Shown here in pieces: positions 18,184 through 26,659 of a stretch of 34,982 nucleotides of DNA. The position numbers were made by a program, and so were the translations under genes. Under the pieces are notes generated by a model, which saw nothing but the letters and a program-made list of their open reading frames with translations, was not told the DNA's origin and made no database searches. Each line of letters starts with the position of its first letter. Position 1 is the first letter of the stretch. The stretch is from Verrucomicrobiota bacterium. GTDB lineage: Bacteria > Verrucomicrobiota > Verrucomicrobiia > Limisphaerales > UBA1096. The stretch lies in contig JASMKO010000004.1 in assembly GCA_030749225.1 (NCBI GenBank), positions 1 through 34,982 of the forward strand, given 5' to 3'.

Positions 18184-19065
18184 ATGAAATCGATGACCGG
18201 ATATGGGCGGGGGGAATATGCTGCCAAAGGCGTGCAGATCGTCATCGAGTTGAACACGGTTAACCGCAAACAGGCCGAAGTTGCTTTGGGAATGCCGTCA
18301 GAACTCGAGTCGATGGAACCGGAACTGCGGGACATGATTCTTGCCTCCGTCTCCCGCGGTCGGGTTAATGGCAGGGTGACGCTACGTCACTCCGGCGCGA
18401 CTCGCTCCGCGGTGGGCGTTGTCAACGAGGAGCAAGCCAGGGCGTACCGACGAGAATTGGCTAGGTTAGCCAAGTTGCTGAAGATGCCGGATGATCTTTC
18501 ATTGGATACTTTGCTGCGCTTGCCCGGTGTTCTTGAGTCGTCCGAATCGGTGATGGACAGCAAGGCATATCGTGCCCCGGTCAAGCGGGCGCTTACCCAA
18601 GCGCTTGAGACATTGCAGGCCATGCGCGGGAAAGAGGGGGCTAACTTGAAGAGAGACTTGATCAAGCGCCTAGTCGGATTGAAGCGCATCGCCAAGCGGG
18701 TGGCCAAGCGTGCTCCGGCGGTGTTGAAACAGCATCGCAAGCGATTGATTGAGCGGCTGAACAATGCCAACGTCGAGACACCCGGGGTGGACGATGAGAG
18801 GATGCTACGGGAGATGGTCTATTACACGGACCGGATGGATATTACCGAGGAGTTGACCCGGCTTGAAAGTCATTTTTCTCAACTTGAGCAGTGCCTTTCC
18901 GTCACCCAGCCGGTGGGGCGCAAGCTCGACTTTTTGGCACAGGAAATGTTCCGGGAAATCAACACGATAGGCTCCAAGGCCAATGATGCCGTGATCTCCG
19001 CTGAGGTAGTCACCCTGAAAACCGAGCTCGAGAAAATCCGCGAGCAGGTTCAAAATGTCGAATGA
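18184..19065 (+). CDS. yicC: YicC family endoribonuclease-like protein
   Basis: A 293-residue YicC protein. The N-terminus MKSMTGYGRGE is the family hallmark, followed by the ELNTVNRKQAEV segment (related to SVNHR in other members). The C-terminal DUF1732 region has the usual REMVYYTDRMDITEELTRLE and FLAQEMFREINTIGSKAND blocks. E. coli YicC is a metal-dependent endoribonuclease reported to affect small-RNA turnover. The start is well supported by AGGAGG about 10 bases upstream. The stop overlaps the gmk start by 4 bases; yicC-gmk neighbourhood is common across bacteria. Confidence 0.96.
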   Translation: MKSMTGYGRGEYAAKGVQIVIELNTVNRKQAEVALGMPSELESMEPELRDMILASVSRGRVNGRVTLRHSGATRSAVGVVNEEQARAYRRELARLAKLLKMPDDLSLDTLLRLPGVLESSESVMDSKAYRAPVKRALTQALETLQAMRGKEGANLKRDLIKRLVGLKRIAKRVAKRAPAVLKQHRKRLIERLNNANVETPGVDDERMLREMVYYTDRMDITEELTRLESHFSQLEQCLSVTQPVGRKLDFLAQEMFREINTIGSKANDAVISAEVVTLKTELEKIREQVQNVE

Positions 19066-19685
19066 GCAGCGCCGCTTCAAGTACGCCGCTTTTGGTGGTG
19101 ATCTCCGCGCCGTCCGGTGCCGGCAAAACGACGCTTTGTGACAACGTTCGCTCCGCTCTGCCAAGCGCCACCCGCGCGGTAACCTGCACCACCCGCAAAC
19201 CAAGGGGCGGAGAACGGGATGGTCACGACTATTATTTCGTCGGAGAGGAGGAGTTCCTGGCGCGGCTTGACGGTGGCGAGTTCCTGGAGAACGCCGTTGT
19301 ACACGGCAACCATTACGGCGTGCTCAAGGCGGAACTGCGCGCAAAGCTCGCCGGGGGGAGTGATGTGCTGTTGAACATCGACGTGCAGGGCGCGGCAACC
19401 ATCCGCAAACGTGCAGCGGCCGATCCAGTGTTGTGCCACTCACTGCTTACGGTATTCCTCTGTCCGTCAAGTCTTGAGGAGTTGGAGCGGCGGCTCCGCG
19501 GCCGGGGTACCGATTCGGAGGACGTGATTGCCGGGCGTCTGGCGATCGCGAAGGAAGAGATTGAACAGGCCGGACAATTTGACCACACATTGATCAGCCA
19601 AACCCGTGAGAGCGACGTTGAGCGTTTGCTTGCGATTATCAAGAGCACCCGATTCGCCAAGCGTGAAACCATTCCATCACCATGA
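19062..19685 (+). CDS. gmk: guanylate kinase
   Basis: Phosphorylates GMP to GDP using ATP. The P-loop SAPSGAGKTTLC is at about residues 15-26. The GMP-binding region follows (AVTCTTRKPRGGERDGHDYY with the usual FVGEEEF and FLENAVVHGNHYG), then LLNIDVQGAATIR and the lid RLRGRGTDSEDVIAGRL. The length of 207 residues is normal. It is translationally coupled at both ends: 4-base overlap with yicC and 4-base overlap with coaC. The omega subunit gene rpoZ, which often lies between gmk and coaBC, is absent. Confidence 0.97.
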   Translation: MSSAASSTPLLVVISAPSGAGKTTLCDNVRSALPSATRAVTCTTRKPRGGERDGHDYYFVGEEEFLARLDGGEFLENAVVHGNHYGVLKAELRAKLAGGSDVLLNIDVQGAATIRKRAAADPVLCHSLLTVFLCPSSLEELERRLRGRGTDSEDVIAGRLAIAKEEIEQAGQFDHTLISQTRESDVERLLAIIKSTRFAKRETIPSP

Positions 19686-20245
19686 ATGAACCGAAAAATG
19701 TCGTGCTTGGGGTGAGTGGCTCAATTGCCGCCTACAAGGCGATCGACTTGGCAAGCCAGTTGGCCAAGGCCGGGTGCGATGTGCATGTTGTGCTGACCCG
19801 TGATGCGCAGCAGTTCGTCAAGCCGCTTCCGTTCCAGACGCTTACTCGCCGGAGCGTGATCACTAGCCTGTATGACGAGGGGAAGGATGGTGTCGCTCAC
19901 GTGCAAGCCGCCGACCGGGCCGATTTGCTGCTGGTGGCCCCGGCGACAGCCAATACCGTGGCGAAGCTGGCCCTTGGAATAGCCGACGATGCGCTGTGCT
20001 GCGTGGCGTTAGCGTTGAGGCCCGAGGCCAAGTTGCTGGTGGCCCCGGCGATGAACGGGAAAATGTGGACCCACCCAGCTACGGAGGCCAATGTCGCCAC
20101 GCTGATAGGTCGAGGTGCGGTATTCGTCGGCCCGGACGAGGGGTTGCTGTCATGCGGCTACGAAGGTATTGGGCGACTTTGGCCGGTGGATGGGATCGCA
20201 GACCAAGCGCTGCAAATGCTTGGCATCGACCAAGCGAAGGATTGA
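19682..20245 (+). CDS. coaC: phosphopantothenoylcysteine decarboxylase, standalone CoaC
   Basis: FMN-dependent decarboxylase of coenzyme A synthesis (Dfp/CoaC half). Motifs: the flavin loop GVSGSIAAYKAIDLA, the catalytic histidine in VAHVQAADRADLLLVAPATA, APAMNGKMWTHPA (PxMNxxMW) and the C-terminal flap LLSCGYEGIGRLW with its active cysteine. In most bacteria this domain is fused to CoaB (phosphopantothenate-cysteine ligase); here the protein stops at 187 residues and no CoaB domain is seen nearby. The flap has SCGYEGIGR where ACGExGxGR is usual. It starts in overlap with gmk and ends 4 bases before the histidine kinase. Confidence 0.93.
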   Translation: MNEPKNVVLGVSGSIAAYKAIDLASQLAKAGCDVHVVLTRDAQQFVKPLPFQTLTRRSVITSLYDEGKDGVAHVQAADRADLLLVAPATANTVAKLALGIADDALCCVALALRPEAKLLVAPAMNGKMWTHPATEANVATLIGRGAVFVGPDEGLLSCGYEGIGRLWPVDGIADQALQMLGIDQAKD

Positions 20246-20249
20246 GAAA

Positions 20250-21626
20250 ATGGCCTCCCCAAGAGGCAGGAAAACTTGGATAGACTGGTGGCGGCTGTCC
20301 CAGTTATTCAAGTCCATTGCGCCTGACGACAGTTCGCAGCGTGCGCGTATCCGCTTTATCGAGCGGAATACCATGCTGCCTGTCAAAGCGGTTTATTTTC
20401 TTGTTCTCATTTTTTATCTATACTTTACAGAGTGGCCGGAGATGGATGCTGACCGCGTGCGCTGGACTCTGCTGCGTACGATTCAGTGGTTCTTTGTTTT
20501 CTGCCTCATTGTCAACGTGATCATCGGCGTTATGCTCATCCGGATGGAGGAGTTTTCCACGCGGGTTCTCCGTGAGGTGGTATTTTTAATCTGTCTGTTC
20601 GACGCACTGCTGCTAGCGATGATGACCGAGTTAACCGGCGGTTTTGAAAGTTTCCTGTTTTGGATGTTCTTGGGGTTGCAGATTCGTAATGCAATTAGTA
20701 TGCCGATAGCCTCGTCGCAGATTGTGGCAAACCTCTCCGTCAGCGTTATCTATCTTTGTGCCGGCGCATTTGATATCGTGGTCGCACGCTCGGAGGAGGA
20801 ACTTGGGGATATCGCGGGCGAACCTGTCATGCTGAGGGCTTTGCTGCTGATGCTGATGACGGCTTGCGGCTACGGACTGCAGGTGTTGATCGACAAGCAG
20901 CGCCGGATGGATGCCGAGGAGGATGAGTTCGACCGACGCCAGAGCCAACTCCAGGCGTCGGGGCGGCTTGCGGCGGAAATCGCGCACCAGGTGAAAAATC
21001 CGCTGTCTATTATAAACAACGCCGCATTCGCGCTTGATCAAACGACGGATGGGAACGAGTTGGTCAAGCGCCAGTTGGGCCTGATTCGCGAGGAGGTCAA
21101 CAAGGCGGATCAGATTATCACCAAGCTGATGGGATATGCCCAATTGGTCGAGGGGCGCTTGGCTAAGCTCGACGTGAACGAGACGCTCGATGCGGCCATC
21201 ATGCAGGTCTTCCCCAAAGGAAGCCGGTTTGCTACCCGCGTTCGGCGTGAGTACGGGATTGCTCTGCCGCCGCTGCTGGCCCAACCAGAGCATATCAGTG
21301 AGGTATTCGTCAACGTCATCCAAAATGCCCGCGAAGAGCTGGCTGACAGCGGCGAAATCCAAATCACAACCAGTTACGAGGGTGATTACAACTTCCGGGT
21401 GATCATTGAGGACAACGGCAGTGGAATCCCTTCGGAAATGCTCGAATCGGTTTTCGAACCGTACCATACCACCAAGGAAAAAGGCACTGGGCTTGGCCTG
21501 GCCATCGTTCGCCACAATACTGAATTGTACGGGGGCACGGTTGAAATTGAATCGGAACTTGGAAAATACACCCGGTTCAACCTACTCTTTCCAGGTAGGG
21601 CAGCCATAAGGCTCCAGACGAAATGA
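20250..21626 (+). CDS. membrane sensor histidine kinase
   Basis: A 458-residue two-component kinase. The N-terminal 210 residues hold about six hydrophobic spans (for example AVYFLVLIFYLYF and FFVFCLIVNVIIGVML) with no sizeable periplasmic loop, so the stimulus may be sensed within the membrane. The H-box AEIAHQVKNPLSIINN has the phosphorylated H246; N-box NVIQNAREEL, G1 DNGSGIP and G2 KGTGLGLAIV complete the catalytic domain, of the NtrB-like class. The ATG at 20250 is preferred over the open frame to 20115, which overlaps coaC. Its stop overlaps the response regulator start (ATGA), so the two form a pair. Confidence 0.94.
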   Translation: MASPRGRKTWIDWWRLSQLFKSIAPDDSSQRARIRFIERNTMLPVKAVYFLVLIFYLYFTEWPEMDADRVRWTLLRTIQWFFVFCLIVNVIIGVMLIRMEEFSTRVLREVVFLICLFDALLLAMMTELTGGFESFLFWMFLGLQIRNAISMPIASSQIVANLSVSVIYLCAGAFDIVVARSEEELGDIAGEPVMLRALLLMLMTACGYGLQVLIDKQRRMDAEEDEFDRRQSQLQASGRLAAEIAHQVKNPLSIINNAAFALDQTTDGNELVKRQLGLIREEVNKADQIITKLMGYAQLVEGRLAKLDVNETLDAAIMQVFPKGSRFATRVRREYGIALPPLLAQPEHISEVFVNVIQNAREELADSGEIQITTSYEGDYNFRVIIEDNGSGIPSEMLESVFEPYHTTKEKGTGLGLAIVRHNTELYGGTVEIESELGKYTRFNLLFPGRAAIRLQTK

Positions 21627-23038
21627 ACAAGAATCATAGCCTGCTGGTTGTTGATGATGAGCGCAACATGCGCGAGACACTCAAGACTGTTCTGGAGTCG
21701 CGGGGATACCAGGTAGACACCGTTGAGTCGGCGGAGGATGGGTTGAAGGCGGTTGAGGCGTCTGATTATTTCATGGTCATTACCGACGCGCGGCTCGATG
21801 GAATGAGCGGCTACGATTTTCTCCGCGAAACGCATGAACGATGGCCGGACTTGCCGGTGCTGATGATTACCGCCTACGCGACACCAAAGCTGGCGGTGGA
21901 GGCGATCCAGACCGGGGCGATCGATTACCTCTCCAAGCCGTTCGAGCCGGAGGAATTATTACACTCCGTCAATCGTTGCTCTGAGCGCCACGAGCTCATC
22001 CGCCAGAACGAAAAGCTTAAGGCGCGGCTACCGTACGGCTATCAGTTGGACGACATCATCGGAAACTGCGACAGCCTGAAGGAGTTGCGCGAGATGATCC
22101 GCACAGTTGGCCCGACTGAGGCAACGATCCTGATCCTTGGCGAAAGCGGCACAGGCAAGGAGTTGATCGCGGGATCGCTTCACCACTCTAGTCAGCGGCG
22201 CGAGGAGTCGTACGTCCGGCTTAACTGCGCGGCCATCCCTGAGACCCTGCTTGAGAGCGAATTATTCGGTCATGAAAAGGGCTCGTTCACCGGCGCAGTG
22301 AAGCAGAAGACAGGGCAGGTGGAGGAAGCCAACGGCGGGACATTGTTCCTCGATGAGATCGGCGAGATGTCCCGTTCGCTGCAGGCCAAGTTGCTGCGGT
22401 TTCTCGAGGATGGCTCGTTCGTCCGCGTCGGCGGGACGGAGGAACTCCGCGTGGATGTCCGAATTATCGCGGCGACCAACAGGGACATTATCGATGCCAT
22501 CGAGAATGGCGACTTCAGGGAGGACCTCTACCATCGTCTGAATGTGGTGCAGTTGAGGGTGGCACCGCTGCGGGATCGTGAGGGGGATGTTATACTGTTG
22601 GCAGAGCATTTCCTGTCCGGGTTCGGCCGAAAAATGAACAAGCAGTTCGTACCGCTCACTGGCGAGGTTAGACACTTGCTCGGAAACCACCATTGGCCGG
22701 GCAACGTCCGGGAATTGAGAAACACGATGGAGCGTGCGGTGATTCTCTCCACCTCCGATGAGATTCACCCTGTCAACCTGCCTGACTTTCGGTTCGAGAC
22801 CCGCCTGCGCAAGGAGGACGAATCCGCTTCATCCTACGATGGGCTTTCACTCGAGGAGGCGCTTGGATCATTCGAGGGTGACATGATTCGGGCCGAATTG
22901 GCTCGCAACGACAGGAACCTCAGCCGAACCGCACAAAAACTTGGCATCAGCCGGCATGCATTGCGCTACAGGATGACACGTCTACAGTTGACCCCCGAGA
23001 CAGGCATGGATGATGAATCGAGCTTAGCCAGCGATTGA
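21623..23038 (+). CDS. sigma-54-dependent response regulator, NtrC family
   Basis: A 471-residue activator with three domains. The receiver domain has LLVVDDERNMRETL, the phospho-acceptor D55 in VITDARLDGMSG, and the LSKPF lysine. The AAA+ domain has Walker A LGESGTGKELIA, the sigma-54 loop GSFTGA (GAFTGA variant), Walker B GGTLFLDEIGEM and the arginine-finger region. The C-terminal Fis-type helix-turn-helix is ELARNDRNLSRTAQKLGISR. It should activate RpoN promoters when phosphorylated by the kinase encoded just upstream. Target genes cannot be read from this window; I found no convincing -24/-12 site by eye. Confidence 0.95.
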   Translation: MNKNHSLLVVDDERNMRETLKTVLESRGYQVDTVESAEDGLKAVEASDYFMVITDARLDGMSGYDFLRETHERWPDLPVLMITAYATPKLAVEAIQTGAIDYLSKPFEPEELLHSVNRCSERHELIRQNEKLKARLPYGYQLDDIIGNCDSLKELREMIRTVGPTEATILILGESGTGKELIAGSLHHSSQRREESYVRLNCAAIPETLLESELFGHEKGSFTGAVKQKTGQVEEANGGTLFLDEIGEMSRSLQAKLLRFLEDGSFVRVGGTEELRVDVRIIAATNRDIIDAIENGDFREDLYHRLNVVQLRVAPLRDREGDVILLAEHFLSGFGRKMNKQFVPLTGEVRHLLGNHHWPGNVRELRNTMERAVILSTSDEIHPVNLPDFRFETRLRKEDESASSYDGLSLEEALGSFEGDMIRAELARNDRNLSRTAQKLGISRHALRYRMTRLQLTPETGMDDESSLASD

Positions 23039-23424
23039 AACAACTCGTGAGCACTCACTTTCAATTGTTGGCCCTCCTGAACCCTGGTAACCCCAACGCT
23101 GGCGGTGGGTTCCTGGACTCACTCCGGGGTCCGCTCCTAATCGTCGGCATTGCGCTTGGCTTTGCCCTTATGATCGCCATGGTAATCCTGATGATGCATC
23201 GTGACGGCGGCGGAAGCCGCTCCAAGCAGCGGCGCGGCGCACGCCTAACGGATTCCAAGCCAACAGCCCTGGGTGAGGAAGGCGACCGGCGCAAGAAACG
23301 CCGCAGGCACAAGCGCCGCCGCAGGAACCATCGCAAACGCAACCCGACCCTGTCAGAAACAGGCGGGCTGCCTCCGAAGGACAGTGGCCCACCGGAGTCT
23401 GAGAACCCCAAACCGGATCAGTGA
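23035..23424 (+). CDS. small membrane protein with highly basic tail
   Basis: Unrecognised 129-residue protein. Residues 30-55 form one membrane span (LLIVGIALGFALMIAMVILM). The segment after it is extremely basic, with an Arg/Lys/His cluster at about residues 85-103 (RRKKRRRHKRRRRNHRKRN), then a Pro/Glu-rich end. The cluster could bind RNA, DNA or acidic lipid headgroups. The start is uncertain: TTG at 23035 overlapping the regulator stop, or GTG at 23047. Its stop overlaps the next gene, so it is probably a real member of the operon and not a shadow. Confidence 0.7.
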   Translation: MKQLVSTHFQLLALLNPGNPNAGGGFLDSLRGPLLIVGIALGFALMIAMVILMMHRDGGGSRSKQRRGARLTDSKPTALGEEGDRRKKRRRHKRRRRNHRKRNPTLSETGGLPPKDSGPPESENPKPDQ

Positions 23425-24299
23425 TGCTGGCATCACAAGGCCAGTTGCTCACGGCGAAAAGCGGCTCCAACCTGGCAGCCGCCTTTTTCTTGCTACCCAA
23501 GGCCAAGCGGCGCGCGATGGTATCCCTTTATGCCTTCTGCCGCGCCGTCGATGATGTGGCCGACGATGATACCTTGCCGTTGCCCAAGCGCGCCGAGAGC
23601 CTGCGCCAGTGGCGGGATGATATCCGCCGGGCCTGCGAGTGGGGCGAACCCCATTTCGAGCTTTGCCGCGAGTTGCGGCCGTTCATCCGCCAGTTCGATC
23701 TCCCCATTCATCTGTTCGATACCTTGCTCGATGGGATGGAATCAGATCTGGAAAAAACCCGCTACACGAATTTTGATGAGTTGAATATCTACTGCCACCG
23801 TGCCGCCTCGGTGGTGGGCTTGCTGAGTATTAGAATTTTTGGGTGTGCCGGCGACATGGCGGAACGCTACGCGGAAAACCTTGGACAAGCTCTGCAGTTG
23901 ACGAACATCCTGCGCGATGTCGCTGAGGATGCTAAGCGGGGGAGGATTTATCTGCCGCAATCGATACTGGATAAGCATGGAGTCGTGGAAGAGGATATTT
24001 TCAATAGCCGCTACACAACCGGATACGCCAACGCTGCCCAGGAAATTGCCGAGCGCGCTTGGGCGCATTACCGTCTCGCCCGTGAGTCATTCCCGTTGGA
24101 ACAGGGACGACATCTCGTCGCCTCGGAAGGCATGGGGGCTGTTTACTGGCGCCTGCTAGTGAGGTTGCGGGCGGGCGGGTACGATGTCTTCAGCCCGGGC
24201 GTTGGCAGGGTTAAAATTAGCCGCTTGGCCAAGCTGGGAATCGGATTAAAAACCTGGCTTCATTTGCGGAGTAAAACATACACACCAGCTTACGGCTAG
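23424..24299 (+). CDS. squalene/phytoene synthase family protein (HpnD-like)
   Basis: A 291-residue trans-isoprenyl diphosphate synthase. The family opening SGSNLAAAFFLLPKAKRRAM and SLYAFCRAVDDVADD (first aspartate-rich motif) are followed by the second motif LTNILRDVAEDAKRGRIYLP. The pattern near the start is closest to presqualene diphosphate synthase HpnD of hopanoid synthesis, but phytoene synthase cannot be excluded. In the HpnCDE route HpnC and HpnE would be needed; neither is in the window. It begins with ATG overlapping the upstream stop and ends overlapping a minus-strand gene by 4 bases. Confidence 0.88.
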   Translation: MLASQGQLLTAKSGSNLAAAFFLLPKAKRRAMVSLYAFCRAVDDVADDDTLPLPKRAESLRQWRDDIRRACEWGEPHFELCRELRPFIRQFDLPIHLFDTLLDGMESDLEKTRYTNFDELNIYCHRAASVVGLLSIRIFGCAGDMAERYAENLGQALQLTNILRDVAEDAKRGRIYLPQSILDKHGVVEEDIFNSRYTTGYANAAQEIAERAWAHYRLARESFPLEQGRHLVASEGMGAVYWRLLVRLRAGGYDVFSPGVGRVKISRLAKLGIGLKTWLHLRSKTYTPAYG

Positions 24300-24667
24300 T
24301 TGGGCGGAGAAGCCATGCTTTTAATATTCGTCTCGAGCTGATTTCGGAACACGTACCGGTTGTGAGGCGTGATTACCACCGGTCGCATGCCGCTTTTTCG
24401 GTAAAGCACCAGCATCCGATGGTTCGCCTTCAGGGTGTTTCTCCAAACCTCCGGCTTTCCCTTGAGCCGCTTTGAGACCCGGTTGATATCCGACAGCGGT
24501 ATTCGGCGCAGGGCGAAGCCCATCCACTCGATCACAACGGCGTTGGACCGGACGTGAAAGTCAATCCTGGGCATTGTCCAGAAAACGGTCAGGACAATCA
24601 CCATCCATGCCCCGGGAACGCTCCAAACGATTGTGCTCCAATTCTCTGACAGGAAATCCAGCTGCAC
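24296..24667 (-). CDS. hypothetical membrane protein with PH-like domain
   Basis: A 123-residue protein I do not recognise by name. One hydrophobic segment lies near the N-terminus (WSVPGAWMVIVLTVFWTM). The rest alternates short beta-like strands (SNAVVIEWMGFALRRIPLSD, MLVLYRKSGMRPVVITPHNR), the pattern of small bacterial PH-like domains anchored to the membrane. It is convergent with the synthase gene and lies 24 bases downstream of the LysM gene on the same strand, so they may be co-transcribed. Confidence 0.65.
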   Translation of the reverse strand: MQLDFLSENWSTIVWSVPGAWMVIVLTVFWTMPRIDFHVRSNAVVIEWMGFALRRIPLSDINRVSKRLKGKPEVWRNTLKANHRMLVLYRKSGMRPVVITPHNRYVFRNQLETNIKSMASPPN

Positions 24668-24691
24668 GGTACAGGCTTGGGCGGTGAAGGA

Positions 24692-25276
24692 CTACCTCGG
24701 GTCGGGGATGAACAGTGATTGGCCGATCCGCATTGTTCGCGGGTTCAGGTTGGGATTGGCATCGAGCACCGACTTGAGTGTGATCCTTTTGTTAGCACCC
24801 TGTTCTTTGAGCTTGGTGTTGTAAGCGGCGATGATCGCCGAAATGGTCTGCCCGCCCTCGACAATGTGATTGAACCCTTTTTCAGATCTGGGTGCAGCGG
24901 TGGGTGGCTTGGCCCCTGTCGCGCCGGTTCGGAGGAATGCCTGCATCTCCTTGAGAATTAATTCCTTGTCCTGCACGCGCTTCCGATCCACTTCACGGAT
25001 CGACTTGGCCAAACCCTCAAGGTCGGAGCGAGTGATGGCGGCGGGATCCTTTGTCGCTGCTTGGGTACGGAGTTGGCGCACCTCGGTGCGGAGCTTGGAG
25101 AGTTCGCTCTTGAGGGCATTGTGCGCCTCGAGCAGGTCTGCCAATTGGCTCTGCAATCGTCGGTAATCTTCTCGCAAGGCGCGTGTTTCGAGCGAAGCCC
25201 CCTGGGCCACGATGGTTGCGGGTCCCACGAGGAGGGACACCCCTAAAACAAGGCCAAGCAACAACAAACGCTTCAT
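24692..25276 (-). CDS. secreted coiled-coil LysM protein
   Basis: A 194-residue exported protein. Residues 1-25 are a signal peptide (MKRLLLLGLVLGVSLLVG...). Residues 30-120 form a long coiled coil (ETRALREDYRRLQSQLADLL and onwards), then a short Ala/Pro linker. The C-terminal 55 residues form a LysM domain: FNHIVEGGQTISAIIAAYN to LNPRTMRIGQSLFIPDPR, with the usual DANPNLNP centre. LysM binds peptidoglycan, so the protein probably tethers something in the periplasm to the cell wall. Confidence 0.86.
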   Translation of the reverse strand: MKRLLLLGLVLGVSLLVGPATIVAQGASLETRALREDYRRLQSQLADLLEAHNALKSELSKLRTEVRQLRTQAATKDPAAITRSDLEGLAKSIREVDRKRVQDKELILKEMQAFLRTGATGAKPPTAAPRSEKGFNHIVEGGQTISAIIAAYNTKLKEQGANKRITLKSVLDANPNLNPRTMRIGQSLFIPDPR

Positions 25277-25378
25277 GTCGGCAACCTAATCCTGCATTCG
25301 TGATAACTCAAGCCGAAGCCGTTTTTTTTGTCAAATTTTGGTTGCCGCCGCTTCCCTAAGTGGGCTCAATCACGTGTC

Positions 25379-26326
25379 GTGCAAACCTTTTTCCGTTGGT
25401 TGACACAACTTTTTCCACTCTGGTCGGTGCTGGTCGCCGTGGTCGCCTTGTTTTGGCCAACCGCGTTTGGCTGGTACACCGACACGATGATCCGCATCGG
25501 CCTCGGCGTTATCATGCTGGGGATGGGCCTCACACTGACACTGGATGATTTTCGCCGAGTGTTCGTGATCCCGTTCGCCCTGCTGGGTGGCGTGGTGCTT
25601 CAGTTTGCGGTGATGCCGCTGCTCGGCTGGGGGATCGGCCACTGGATGGAGCTGCCGCGGGACATGGCCGTCGGCCTGGTGCTGGTCTCGTGCTGCCCTG
25701 GCGGAACTGCCTCGAACGTCGTCGCCTTTCTTGCCCGCGCCAATGTTGCACTGTCTGTCAGCATGACAGCAATCGCCACGGCGTTGGCCGTAGTGCTCAC
25801 GCCATTCCTTACCAAGTTTTATGTGGGCGAGCGAGTGCCGGTCGATGCGCTTGGCCTACTGCAGAGCATCGTCATCATCGTCATCCTGCCGGTAGTCGCC
25901 GGGATCACGATCAATCATTTTTTTAGGCAAGCAGCCAAGCGGATCGCGGCGGTTTCCCCGTTCGTATCGGTGCTGTTTATCATCCTGATCGTCGGCTACA
26001 TTCTTTCCATGAACCGCGACTCCATTCTTGAAAATTGGCGTACTTTGGTTACCGCGACGCTAATGCTGCACCTCGGTGGCTTTGGGCTAGGGTATGGCTT
26101 GAGTAGGTTGATGAGGTTCGACGAACAATCGAGCCGTACGGTATCGATCGAGGTGGGTATGCAGAATAGCGGTCTGGGCGCAGCCTTGGCTACAAAGCAT
26201 TTCGCGAGCCTGCCGCTCGCCGCTGTGCCATGTGCTGTCAGCGCTGTGACACACTGTATCATGGGCAGCATTGCCGCTGGCGTTTGGAGGGTGATGAAGC
26301 CCCGATCCGTTGATGATCATCAATAG
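25379..26326 (+). CDS. bile acid:sodium symporter (BASS) family transporter
   Basis: A membrane transporter of about 315 residues with eight or more hydrophobic spans. Family signatures are GLGVIMLGMGLTLTLDDFRR and the sodium-site region SCCPGGTASNVVAFLARAN, plus the mirrored EVGMQNSGLGAALATKHF near the C-terminus. Bacterial members move organic anions such as pantoate, pyruvate or bile acids with sodium; the substrate is not evident here. The frame is open to a TTG at 25328; I prefer the GTG at 25379, which gives a typical N-terminus (QTFFRWLTQLFPLWSVL). The LysM gene is divergent. Confidence 0.9.
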   Translation: MQTFFRWLTQLFPLWSVLVAVVALFWPTAFGWYTDTMIRIGLGVIMLGMGLTLTLDDFRRVFVIPFALLGGVVLQFAVMPLLGWGIGHWMELPRDMAVGLVLVSCCPGGTASNVVAFLARANVALSVSMTAIATALAVVLTPFLTKFYVGERVPVDALGLLQSIVIIVILPVVAGITINHFFRQAAKRIAAVSPFVSVLFIILIVGYILSMNRDSILENWRTLVTATLMLHLGGFGLGYGLSRLMRFDEQSSRTVSIEVGMQNSGLGAALATKHFASLPLAAVPCAVSAVTHCIMGSIAAGVWRVMKPRSVDDHQ

Positions 26327-26376
26327 ATTGCCAACGAGCCGATTCGGGTGTTTATTTGCTTTCTTTACATGGAATA

Positions 26377-26652
26377 ATGGCTAATCGAAAAAACATCCTT
26401 GACCTTTATTTTTTGGACGCGCGGGCGAGGCTGATTGACATCGCCGCGTTCATGGATCGCGTGGACCGCGCAGACGGAGAGACCGACTTTCGCCATGACG
26501 CCTTTCGCGAGGCGCTGAAGGCGCTAGACAGTGGCATGGCGAATCGAGCGGAGAAGGTGCTTTTGTCGTTCAGTGATCCCACGGATGAACCGATCCCGGC
26601 GGCAACCACCAAGGCCGCATGCGGTGCTTGGCCTGGCGCGGACAACGCTTGA
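26377..26652 (+). CDS. small conserved-looking protein heading an Ebo-type cluster
   Basis: A 91-residue soluble, helical protein starting MANRKNILDLYFLDARARLI. I do not recognise it. It is far shorter than EboA (over 200 residues) but occupies the place of eboA, directly before the TatD-like eboB, with a 7-base gap. The last 25 residues look disordered. Start is the ATG at 26377; the frame is open to a TTG at 26356. Coding potential is supported by position and spacing more than by similarity. Confidence 0.65.
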   Translation: MANRKNILDLYFLDARARLIDIAAFMDRVDRADGETDFRHDAFREALKALDSGMANRAEKVLLSFSDPTDEPIPAATTKAACGAWPGADNA

Positions 26653-26659
26653 TCTATCG

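Noticed and set aside
20631..21515. Minus-strand open frame of 294 codons opposite the histidine kinase
   Set aside because: The plus-strand gene has all kinase boxes; the opposite frame shows no family features.
24643..24656. 14-base match (TCTCTGACAGGAAA) to the region beside tRNA-Arg near 31675
   Set aside because: One or two exact 14-base repeats are expected by chance in 35 kb, and the flanks do not match.
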